The translations under genes and the position numbers were made by a program. DNA of 5,110 bases from Lachnospiraceae bacterium. Its GTDB lineage: Bacteria > Bacillota > Clostridia > Lachnospirales > Lachnospiraceae. Within the stretch, counting starts at the first letter, position 1. Each line of letters begins with the position of its first letter. Positions 1 to 5,110 of the stretch are shown here, in pieces. The stretch is from positions 1 to 5,110 of the forward strand of contig JAFUXY010000504.1 in NCBI GenBank assembly GCA_017477005.1, in the 5' to 3' direction. The notes beneath the pieces are model-generated. The model did no database searches and was not told the DNA's origin. It saw nothing but the letters and a program-made list of their open reading frames with translations.

Positions 1-239
1 CGACGATCGATCTGGCGACAAGGACCGGGGAGGAGATTGTGATCGAACGGCGACCCGAGGCGGAGGTGACGGATATGTGGTACGAACAGCGGATGGCGCC
101 GAAAGGGATTCAGGTCTACAATCCGGCCTTCGATGTGACAGACCATGCGGATATCACCGGGATCATTACCGAATATGGGATCGTATACCCGCCGTATGAG
201 GAGGGGATTCGAGCTGTGATGGAAGGAAAACGTGGTTGA
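1..239 (+). CDS. mtnA: Methylthioribose-1-phosphate isomerase, C-terminal end (partial)
   Basis: The reading frame is open from base 3 to the TGA at 237-239 and lacks its 5' part, which lies before the window. The 78 visible codons end in a stretch typical of the MtnA/eIF2B-alpha-like isomerase family: [20 protein letters not shown] followed by [16 protein letters not shown]. In known MtnA proteins this region ([10 protein letters not shown]...ITAIITEKGI..PP) forms the end of the Rossmann-like C-terminal domain. The enzyme converts 5-methylthioribose-1-phosphate to 5-methylthioribulose-1-phosphate in the cytoplasm, in the methionine salvage pathway. The catalytic Cys and Asp lie upstream and cannot be checked. 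The GTG at base 39 is an internal codon, not the start, because homologous sequence ([12 protein letters not shown]) runs on upstream of it. A paralogous ribose-1,5-bisphosphate isomerase is possible but fits the tail less well. No terminator follows; the stop codon overlaps the next promoter. Confidence 0.9.
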   Translation, partial: TIDLATRTGEEIVIERRPEAEVTDMWYEQRMAPKGIQVYNPAFDVTDHADITGIITEYGIVYPPYEEGIRAVMEGKRG

Positions 240-264
240 CAAAATCCAAAGATAATCATAATAT
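236..264 (+). promoter_or_regulatory. Sigma-A-type promoter for the chemoreceptor genes
   Basis: A perfect -35 hexamer TTGACA (236-241) is followed after exactly 17 bases by TAATAT (259-264), which matches four of the six consensus -10 positions including the key first T, second A and last T. Transcription would start near base 271, giving a leader of about 73 bases before the ATG at 344. The surrounding 241-300 stretch has only 11 G/C in 60 bases, far below its neighbours, as expected of a promoter. The -35 box overlaps the mtnA stop codon (TGA at 237-239). I found no sigma-D-type (flagellar/chemotaxis) promoter here. Confidence 0.65.
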
Positions 265-301
265 ATACTAGTAGATTTTACGTTATTTTAATTTTTGGAT
301 T
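243..301. repeat. Inverted repeat flanking the promoter -10 region
   Basis: AATCCAAA (243-250) is matched by its exact reverse complement TTTGGATT (294-301). Allowing one G-T pair, the arms extend to 11 bases (243-253 with 291-301). An 8-base palindrome, TACTAGTA, lies between them at 266-273, on the predicted transcription start. The arms are too far apart (37-43 bases) and the stem is too AT-rich for a normal terminator. They could form a looped regulator site, but in such AT-rich DNA they may also be chance. Confidence 0.3.
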
Positions 302-330
302 GAGGCAGGGCGGCTCGATCCGTACGTTTT

Positions 331-336
331 AGGAGG
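331..336 (+). promoter_or_regulatory. Ribosome binding site of MCP1
   Basis: AGGAGG, a full match to the anti-Shine-Dalgarno end of 16S rRNA, lies 7 bases before the ATG at 344. This fixes the start of the first chemoreceptor. Confidence 0.85.
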
Positions 337-343
337 CGTTGAC

Positions 344-2428
344 ATGAGGAAGGGAAATTCGAAGAGGAAGGGTATTTCAATTAAGTGGAAGCTGGTGGCA
401 GTGATTCTGCCGATTGTGCTGCTTTCCCTTGCGATACTGGCCTTTTTGACCAACAGGATCAGCGAACGGATCATATTGGAGCGTACGCAGAGTGAGATGG
501 AAGCGACGCTCGGTGAGTACAGCAATATGATCGCCGGAGAAATGGATGGGATCAAGCGCCAGACGGAGACGTTGGCCGATTCTGTCGCCGGTACCTATCA
601 GACTACTTCGGTCGAAGAGTACGGAGAGAGCATTACCGATATTGTTGAATCGTATGACAACGTGATGGGAGCAGGGCTGTGGTTTGAGCCGAATGTGTTC
701 GACAAAGAACAGCGATATTACGGACCGTACTGGTTCAAGGATTCCGGCAAGATTACTTTGAAGTGGGTTTATTCCAACGCCGAATACGATTATTGTAGTC
801 TGGAATACTATACAAATGCCAAAAAACAGGACGAGGTGAGCGCCAATCTCACGAACCCGTATTACGATGAGTCTTCGGGACAGATGATGGCGAGCTGTTC
901 CGCTCCGATTATCAGCAAGCAAGCGGGCTTTCTGGGCTGCGTGACGGTGGATCTGCAGCTTTCGAATATCCAGGACACATTGGACGCGGTGAGGATCGGA
1001 GAGACAGGCACGGTCTTCCTGCTGGATTCGGCCGGTGGCTACATCTACCATCCGGCTAGTTCGACGGCCGCCAAGGACGGGATGACGATTGACAGCTCTA
1101 CCGAAATGGGAGAGTACACTTCCCAGATCAAATCAGCGGAAACAGGAAACGGCGAGTTCAAATGGGAAGGCAATACCCGGATGCTCTTCTGGGATACGAT
1201 TACCTCCCTTGGCTGGAAGATGGGTCTGACCATCCAAAAAGGTGAAGTCCTGGCGGACGTGTACCGAATGATTGTAGTCTCGGTGGTTGTTGGTCTGGTA
1301 GCTATGGTTTTGTGCGCTGCTGTGATCATCTGGCAGGCATCTGGAATTGCGTCTGTAGTGGGCAAGGTACAGACCTTTGCAGAAAGCCTGGCAAGCGGAG
1401 ACTTCACCGTGGAGTCCTTGAAAGTTACCCGAAATGACGAAATCGGGGCAATGTCCGTGGCCTTGAATACGATGTATGAAAACAATGCCGATGTGATCAA
1501 GAATATCGGCGTTGGCAGCGGGCGAGTGTCGGCCTCTTCGAATACGCTTTCCGAGACCTCTACCGACCTTTTGGCGCGGTTTGAAGAGGTACGTGCGGCT
1601 ATGGAGCGGGTCAATGACGCAATGACGAGCACCGGCGCGGCGACGGAGCAGGTGTCTGCGTCGGCGAATGAAGTGAATGAATCCGTGGAGCGCCTGGCGA
1701 CAGAGACCGCGAAGACCAAAGAGGAAGTGGTTGCCATCCAGAAGAGGGCTATTGAGATTGAAAAAGAGGGAAAGGAATCCTCGGAGGACGCAATCCGTAT
1801 TTCAGAAGAGAGGGGACGCGAGCTCGAGTCAGCGGCGGAACAGGCGAAGGTGGTTGAAAAGATTGGCACTTTGGCGGATTCGATCGCAGACATTGCCTCC
1901 CAGATCAACCTGCTGTCCTTGAATGCGAGTATTGAGGCAGCCAGAGCCGGGGAGCATGGTCGTGGATTCGCCGTAGTTGCATCAGAGATCAACAACTTGG
2001 CGACAGAGACCAAGAACGCCGTCGAGGAGATTCAGCACACCGTTGACGATATCCAGAGCGCCTTCAATGATTTGAATGCCGCTTCGATGGAGCTGCTGTC
2101 GTTTATGCGGGAGACGGTGGCGCCGGATTATGAGAAATTCATTACCATTGGACAGGAGTACGGCAGAGACGCGCAGAGCTTCGGCAATCTGGCGGATCAG
2201 ATTTCTGAAATGGTGGGCTATATTTCGGATTCGATGGAGCAGGTCAACGCCGCAGTCGCCTCGATTGCGGAGAGCGCTACGGAGACGGCGTCTTCATCGG
2301 CGGAAATCACGGACAGTATTTCCGAGTCGGCGGATCTGATGGAGCGGGTCAACGAGATGGCGGGAGACAGCCAGAGCGTTTCCGAAAATCTGGACGGCAT
2401 CGTACGCCAGTTCAAGATGAAAGAGTAG
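344..2428 (+). CDS. Methyl-accepting chemotaxis protein 1 (dCache-HAMP-MCP signal)
   Basis: This 694-residue inner-membrane receptor passes an extracellular signal to the CheA kinase through CheW. A basic N-terminus ([10 protein letters not shown]) is followed by TM1 at about 17-36, an extracellular sensor at about 40-305, TM2 at about 309-330, a HAMP linker at about 331-384 (SGDF 351-354, DEIG 365-368) and a long signalling coiled coil. The hairpin tip is at about 517-553 and contains [20 protein letters not shown], the hallmark of MCPs. A consensus methylation site lies at 431-440 ([10 protein letters not shown]), with E435-Q436 as the likely target pair. The sensor resembles a dCache_1 domain (FEPNVFD, then [10 protein letters not shown]...SAPI at 171-189 and [10 protein letters not shown] at 195-204). 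It is rich in aromatic residues and has three Cys (151, 185, 199). The HAMP lacks the usual proline (V338). The C-terminal arm has a proline (P594) in the VAPDYEKF segment. No CheR-tethering pentapeptide is present. The start is fixed by AGGAGG at 331-336. The ligand is unknown; MCP function itself is near certain. Confidence 0.95.
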   Translation: MRKGNSKRKGISIKWKLVAVILPIVLLSLAILAFLTNRISERIILERTQSEMEATLGEYSNMIAGEMDGIKRQTETLADSVAGTYQTTSVEEYGESITDIVESYDNVMGAGLWFEPNVFDKEQRYYGPYWFKDSGKITLKWVYSNAEYDYCSLEYYTNAKKQDEVSANLTNPYYDESSGQMMASCSAPIISKQAGFLGCVTVDLQLSNIQDTLDAVRIGETGTVFLLDSAGGYIYHPASSTAAKDGMTIDSSTEMGEYTSQIKSAETGNGEFKWEGNTRMLFWDTITSLGWKMGLTIQKGEVLADVYRMIVVSVVVGLVAMVLCAAVIIWQASGIASVVGKVQTFAESLASGDFTVESLKVTRNDEIGAMSVALNTMYENNADVIKNIGVGSGRVSASSNTLSETSTDLLARFEEVRAAMERVNDAMTSTGAATEQVSASANEVNESVERLATETAKTKEEVVAIQKRAIEIEKEGKESSEDAIRISEERGRELESAAEQAKVVEKIGTLADSIADIASQINLLSLNASIEAARAGEHGRGFAVVASEINNLATETKNAVEEIQHTVDDIQSAFNDLNAASMELLSFMRETVAPDYEKFITIGQEYGRDAQSFGNLADQISEMVGYISDSMEQVNAAVASIAESATETASSSAEITDSISESADLMERVNEMAGDSQSVSENLDGIVRQFKMKE

Positions 2429-2521
2429 AGACACCGGAATGGGTGTGCCAAGGGCGGTCTAAGGAAGGATCCAAAAATCGTTTTTGAGCGGAAAAGGGGA
2501 ACAGAGGGGAGAGATTAGGAA
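2429..2521 (+). other. Gap between the two chemoreceptor genes, no terminator seen
   Basis: The 93 bases hold only weak structures. A 5-bp hairpin pairs ACACC (2431-2435) with GGTGT (2442-2446), and an AT-rich 6-bp inverted repeat pairs CAAAAA (2472-2477) with TTTTTG (2481-2486). Neither is a GC-rich stem followed by a T-run, so neither reads as an intrinsic terminator. No -35/-10 pair with good spacing is visible. MCP2 is therefore probably co-transcribed with MCP1. The ribosome binding site of MCP2 is GGGGAG at 2506-2511, 10 bases before its ATG. The closer AGGA at 2517-2520 is too near to the start to serve. Confidence 0.5.
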
Positions 2522-4609
2522 ATGAGAGGCCTGAAGAGAAAGGAAAAGCCCGAAAAGAAAAAGCCTGCAAAACGTGTTTTGCGGATGCGGAATGGGAAGA
2601 AAGTGCGCAGGATCAAGGACAAGCTGCTGCAGTCGATTATGCCAGCAGTTGTCCTGACGATTGTTGTGCTGGTGTTCATTTCGTCTCTTTTGACGCGTAC
2701 ACAGCTTCAGAGGATGGCGGAGGGGCAGTTGGAAGCCTCTATTTCCAACCAATCGGACAATATTTCGTCCTGGCTGGATGAAAATCTTGAGTTTTTCGCG
2801 ACGGCCAAGGCGGCGATTGAGACGGCAAAGCCGCAGACAGAGGAAGAGTGGATTAGGCTGCTGGACACCTTCTATGGGTTCAATTCCAATTCGCCGAACG
2901 GTTTGTTTGTAGCGTCGCAATCCGGCACGTTCTACAAGGCGGCGGAGGCGGACATCAATACCAAGGAGCCGACAAAGCAGGAGTGGTTCAAGCAGGGCCT
3001 GACCAGGATTCAGATGGCATATGGCGCACCCTACAAGACGGACGATGGGACCGATGTGATTTCTGCTTCAGGGATTATCAACGACGGTTCGGACGATATT
3101 AAAGTAGCTGCGGCCGATGTGACGCTGGATCGGATTTCGATCATCGTCAATTCCGGCGTCAAGATGGACAATGCCAGTTCTTTCTTGGTTGACACATCGA
3201 CCAACACGATTTTGGCCCATAGGGATTCATCAATGGTGGCGACGAATCTGTCCGGGTCGAACGAGATGATGGAGGAAGTTGTAGCTTCGCTTGCCAACAA
3301 GGATTATTCGACAAAGCAGGCGGGGGGCTATACGTTGGCCTTTTCAGAGGTCTTTGGCACGGATTGGGTACTTGTATCGACGATTGAAAACAAGATCATC
3401 ATGCAGGACATCGTGCGGTTGGTCTGGATTTTGGTGATCGTGGGCTTTGTCGCGGTTGTGTTCATCAGCATTCTGATCCGCTTCATTGTGAGCCGGGTGA
3501 TCGCGCCGATCGGACCGATTACAGACAATATCGGCGCTATGTCGTCCGGAGATTTCACGATCAATGTGGAGCATGATTCGAATGACGAGATCGGGCTGAT
3601 GGGAGACGAGGTTGACGAGTTTGTGGGGTCGATGCGGGATATGCTGGCCTCGATCAACACGGAATCCGAGCGCCTGAAGACGCAGTCTGACAACAGCAGC
3701 CGGGTCAGCCAGGATATGTACGACGCCTCCCAGTCTCAGGAAGAGGCGATGGAAAACCTCAACAACACCGTGGAGCAGCTTTCCGCAGCGGTCAATGAAA
3801 TTGCGGAAGCAGCGACGACATTGGCAATGGTGGTGTCGGATACAAAGACCAGCTCGGACGCGGCTTCCAAGAGCATGACGGAGACAGTCGAGTTTTCGAG
3901 CAAGGGACGAAGCGATATGGAGAAGCTGTCGAAGGCGATGGAGGGGATTCAAAACGCCAACGACGGTCTGGTGGAATCCATCAACAAGGTGGGCGACGCT
4001 TCGGAAGAGATCACGGGCATCGTGGCAATGATCGGCGATATTGCCGAAGAGACGAACCTGCTGTCGCTGAATGCTTCGATCGAAGCGGCCAGAGCCGGAG
4101 AAGCGGGCAGAGGCTTCGCGGTCGTGGCGACGGAGATTGGCGGTTTGGCCAACAATTCGGCGGCCAGCGCGCAGAATATTTCCAATTTGATCCATGAGAT
4201 CCGGGCGTTGATCGACGACGTGGTGGCGCAGGCCAGAAACAGCGCAAAGAGCATCCGCGAAAATAGCGAGCTGATCGAAGCGGCGGTCAAGACCTTTGAT
4301 CTGATCTACACCAATATCCAGTCTACGAGCGAATGCATTGACGAGATGATCGCCGGTGTGTCGAAGGTGGATGAGGTAGCGGCGACGGTAGCGGCGATTT
4401 CCGAAGAGCAGGCAGCCAGCGCGGATGAGATTCTGGAGACATCTCAGAGCATGGTCGAGAAGGCGCAGTCGATCACACAGTCGAGCCAGGATGTGGCGGA
4501 CAATTCGCAGGAATTGGCGGAGACCTCAGACACACTGACGGGCTACGTGAAGCGGTTCAAGATCGATAAAGAGCCTAGTACTGTCCAACGAACACGAAGT
4601 GTGAGTTGA
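2522..4609 (+). CDS. Methyl-accepting chemotaxis protein 2 (dCache-HAMP-MCP signal)
   Basis: This is a second membrane chemoreceptor, 695 residues, feeding the CheA/CheW pathway. A long, strongly basic N-terminus (about residues 2-36, many Lys/Arg) precedes TM1 at about 37-57. The extracellular dCache-type sensor spans about 60-295, with a membrane-distal part (NGLFVAS...QEWFKQGL...GAPY) and a membrane-proximal part ([17 protein letters not shown] at 219-235, [10 protein letters not shown] at 279-288). TM2 is at about 299-322. The HAMP spans about 323-375 with canonical P329, SGDF-type turn 342-345 and DEIG 355-358. The signalling tip is at about 503-543 ([20 protein letters not shown], 511-530). 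A perfect methylation-site match is [10 protein letters not shown] (624-633, E628-E629). From DEIG to the tip glutamate the spacing equals that of MCP1 (166 residues), while the sensors share little visible similarity. This indicates paralogues that may sit in the same array. The last ~13 residues ([12 protein letters not shown] region) extend past the usual RFK ending and overlap a possible RNA fold. An internal ATG at 2585 has no ribosome site. Ligand unknown. Confidence 0.95.
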   Translation: MRGLKRKEKPEKKKPAKRVLRMRNGKKVRRIKDKLLQSIMPAVVLTIVVLVFISSLLTRTQLQRMAEGQLEASISNQSDNISSWLDENLEFFATAKAAIETAKPQTEEEWIRLLDTFYGFNSNSPNGLFVASQSGTFYKAAEADINTKEPTKQEWFKQGLTRIQMAYGAPYKTDDGTDVISASGIINDGSDDIKVAAADVTLDRISIIVNSGVKMDNASSFLVDTSTNTILAHRDSSMVATNLSGSNEMMEEVVASLANKDYSTKQAGGYTLAFSEVFGTDWVLVSTIENKIIMQDIVRLVWILVIVGFVAVVFISILIRFIVSRVIAPIGPITDNIGAMSSGDFTINVEHDSNDEIGLMGDEVDEFVGSMRDMLASINTESERLKTQSDNSSRVSQDMYDASQSQEEAMENLNNTVEQLSAAVNEIAEAATTLAMVVSDTKTSSDAASKSMTETVEFSSKGRSDMEKLSKAMEGIQNANDGLVESINKVGDASEEITGIVAMIGDIAEETNLLSLNASIEAARAGEAGRGFAVVATEIGGLANNSAASAQNISNLIHEIRALIDDVVAQARNSAKSIRENSELIEAAVKTFDLIYTNIQSTSECIDEMIAGVSKVDEVAATVAAISEEQAASADEILETSQSMVEKAQSITQSSQDVADNSQELAETSDTLTGYVKRFKIDKEPSTVQRTRSVS

Positions 4610-4709
4610 TGACCCTAAAGGACTAGGCTTCGCCGTCGCAGTACTGGCAATCCGACAACAGAGTAAGTCAGATATTACTTGCGGTAATAGAGGAGGAAGG
4701 CTAGACGGT
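4572..4709 (+). ncRNA. Candidate structured RNA in the 3' end of MCP2 and the following leader (class unknown)
   Basis: Hand folding gives two adjacent domains. Domain 1: AGCCTAGT (4572-4579) pairs perfectly with ACTAGGCT (4622-4629). It encloses a hairpin CAAC-GA-ACAC (4586-4595), loop GAA, GTGT-GA-GTTG (4599-4608), in which the facing GA/GA steps could form tandem sheared G-A pairs. Domain 2: GCCGTC (4632-4637) pairs with GACGGT (4704-4709, one G-U). Inside it, TACTGgCA (4642-4649, one bulged G) pairs with TGCGGTA (4680-4686), and that encloses AGTAA (4662-4666) with TTACT (4675-4679). A purine-rich AGGAGGAAGG (4691-4700) is left single-stranded. The 5' part overlaps the MCP2 stop codon. 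I do not recognise the conserved cores of the c-di-GMP, SAM, cobalamin, TPP, FMN, lysine, glycine, glutamine, fluoride, THF or guanidine riboswitches. No T-run terminator follows. It could be a leader controlling the lipoprotein gene, a processing site, or chance pairing; no energy was computed. Confidence 0.33.
4691..4696 (+). promoter_or_regulatory. AGGAGG Shine-Dalgarno-like sequence without a usable start codon
   Basis: This is a perfect AGGAGG, as strong as the MCP1 ribosome site. No ATG, GTG or TTG follows at the normal 5-12 base distance; the spaced position instead reads TAGACGG. The nearest start-like codon is a GTG at 4718, 21 bases away. The sequence may be a relic of a lost gene start, a ribosome standby site, or an unpaired part of the candidate RNA fold. 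Confidence 0.3.
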
Positions 4710-4743
4710 CTTTAGTCGTGTACATAGAGGAAGAGCGGGCATT

Positions 4744-4761
4744 CGTTCAGTCAACTGAGCG
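4744..4761. repeat. Short hairpin upstream of the lipoprotein ribosome site
   Basis: CGTTCAG (4744-4750) pairs with CTGAGCG (4755-4761) around a TCAA loop: six Watson-Crick pairs and one G-U. It ends 16 bases before the lipoprotein ribosome binding site. It is not followed by T residues, so it does not look like a terminator. It could be a protein operator (TCAGT-CA-ACTGA core), an mRNA-stabilising hairpin, or chance. Confidence 0.35.
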
Positions 4762-4777
4762 GATACCGAATATAGAC

Positions 4778-4784
4778 AGGGGGA
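4778..4784 (+). promoter_or_regulatory. Ribosome binding site of the binding-protein gene
   Basis: AGGGGGA lies 7 bases before the ATG at 4792. Together with the signal peptide starting at that ATG it fixes the start of the last gene. I see no convincing promoter in 4610-4777, so transcription may read through from the chemoreceptor genes. Confidence 0.7.
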
Positions 4785-4791
4785 TTTGGGA

Positions 4792-5110
4792 ATGAAGCAA
4801 TGGAAGAAACGGGCTGTATCCATCGTAGCGATGGGGGCGTTGGCAGTGGGCTTGACCGGGGGATTGGCAGCTTGCCACAGGTCTTCGGGAGGCGGAAGCG
4901 GCGTCAAGATTATGTATTCGACGAATCAGCTCGATGATTTCCGTACGCTGCTGCTCGAGGGGGTGAAGAGCGCGGCATCATCGGAAGGCGTGACCTTGGA
5001 CGCAATGGAGCCGTGCGAAACGGCCGATGCACAGATCGCCCAGTTCAAATCGGCGGCAGACAGTGGCTATGACGCGATTATCTGCCTGCCGGTGGAGGCG
5101 GATACGGCGC
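4792..5110 (+). CDS. Sugar-type periplasmic substrate-binding lipoprotein, N-terminal part (partial)
   Basis: The frame is open from the ATG to the window end (106 codons) and continues beyond it. Residues 1-28 form a lipoprotein signal peptide: basic start MKQWKKR, a hydrophobic core, and the lipobox LAAC with the lipid-bearing Cys at 28. A short Gly/Ser-rich linker (HRSSGGGSG, 29-37) follows. The mature part begins with a beta strand (VKIMYSTNQ), then DDFRTLLLEGVKSAASSEGV, a second strand (TLDAMEP), then AQIAQFKSAADSGYDAIICLPVEADTA. This order matches the first lobe of type I periplasmic binding proteins of the ribose/galactose class (Peripla_BP_4): a ligand contact after strand 1, a long helix, then the 'GvDAIii.PvdsdA' motif. 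Such proteins are anchored outside the membrane and capture sugars or similar solutes for ABC importers; some also present ligand to chemoreceptors. The ligand cannot be told from this part. The gene lies 182 bases after MCP2 with a good ribosome site (4778-4784). Confidence 0.85.
   Translation, partial: MKQWKKRAVSIVAMGALAVGLTGGLAACHRSSGGGSGVKIMYSTNQLDDFRTLLLEGVKSAASSEGVTLDAMEPCETADAQIAQFKSAADSGYDAIICLPVEADTA

Noticed and set aside
39..239. Separate small 66-residue gene starting at the GTG at base 39
   Set aside because: The frame and family similarity continue upstream to the window edge, so it is the tail of mtnA, not an independent gene.
1045..2013. 322-codon open frame on the minus strand inside MCP1
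   Set aside because: It lies wholly opposite the MCP1 signalling domain and its HAMP/sensor end. Its translation is low-complexity Ser/Ala/Ile-rich, as expected from the complement of an MCP coiled coil, and it shows no domain.
2431..2486. Possible terminator between MCP1 and MCP2
   Set aside because: The ACACC/GGTGT hairpin has only 5 bp and no T-run after it; the CAAAAA/TTTTTG repeat is AT-only apart from its ends.
3344..4195. 283-codon open frame on the minus strand inside MCP2
   Set aside because: The translation is rich in Arg/His/Asp without recognisable motifs and mirrors the MCP2 codons; the plus-strand gene explains the region completely.
4616..4639. Sigma-D-like pair TAAA (4616-4619) and GCCG (4632-4635)
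   Set aside because: The spacing is 12 bases rather than about 15, and only half of GCCGATAT is matched.
4679..4690. TAATAG (4685-4690) as a -10 box for the lipoprotein gene
   Set aside because: No acceptable -35 lies 16-18 bases upstream (that position reads AGTAAG).
4572..4720. Known riboswitch classes, including c-di-GMP-I/II, often found near chemotaxis genes
   Set aside because: I could not find the conserved core sequences of these classes on either strand; the fold is kept only as an unclassified candidate.
4701..4907. 68-codon minus-strand frame across the lipoprotein start
   Set aside because: It overlaps the ribosome site and signal peptide of a well-supported plus-strand gene, and its product has no recognisable features.
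1..5110. CRISPR array, insertion sequence, tRNA or rRNA
   Set aside because: No regularly spaced repeats, transposase frame, terminal inverted repeats with target duplication, or cloverleaf/rRNA motifs were seen.

Overview
The window most likely comes from a motile, Gram-positive, low-to-mid-GC bacterium of the Firmicutes (Clostridia-like). The reasons are strong AGGAGG-type ribosome binding sites, a sigma-A-like promoter, chemoreceptors with long cytoplasmic arms of the 44-heptad type, a chemoreceptor helix segment (TVAPDYEKF...GQEYGRDA) that I recall from clostridial receptors, and a lipoprotein signal on a solute-binding protein. This placement is inference; no marker gene fixes the genus. 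All genes read on the + strand.

Layout: (1) bases 1-239 hold the 3' end of an aldose-1-phosphate isomerase-like gene, almost certainly mtnA (methionine salvage). (2) Bases 240-343 are a very AT-rich gap. A good promoter there has a -35 box that overlaps the mtnA stop codon. (3) Bases 344-2428 encode a 694-residue transmembrane chemoreceptor (MCP1). (4) A 93-base gap (2429-2521) has no convincing terminator or promoter. (5) Bases 2522-4609 encode a second, clearly different 695-residue chemoreceptor (MCP2). (6) Bases 4610-4791 are a 182-base leader. Together with the last codons of MCP2 it can fold into a multi-helix RNA, and it carries an AGGAGG with no usable start codon. (7) Bases 4792-5110 are the start of a lipoprotein of the sugar-type periplasmic binding protein family, cut by the window end.

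The two receptors are probably co-transcribed from the promoter at 236-264. Each has a TM - extracellular dCache-like sensor - TM - HAMP - signalling hairpin layout. Their cytoplasmic arms are nearly the same length, so they could share one receptor array, while their sensor domains differ strongly and should recognise different ligands. The binding protein downstream may capture a small solute for an ABC transporter encoded beyond the window, or may present ligand to a receptor; the window cannot decide between these. Most of the window is ordinary chemotaxis DNA. The least explained part is the possible structured RNA at about 4572-4709, which matches no riboswitch class I recognise.
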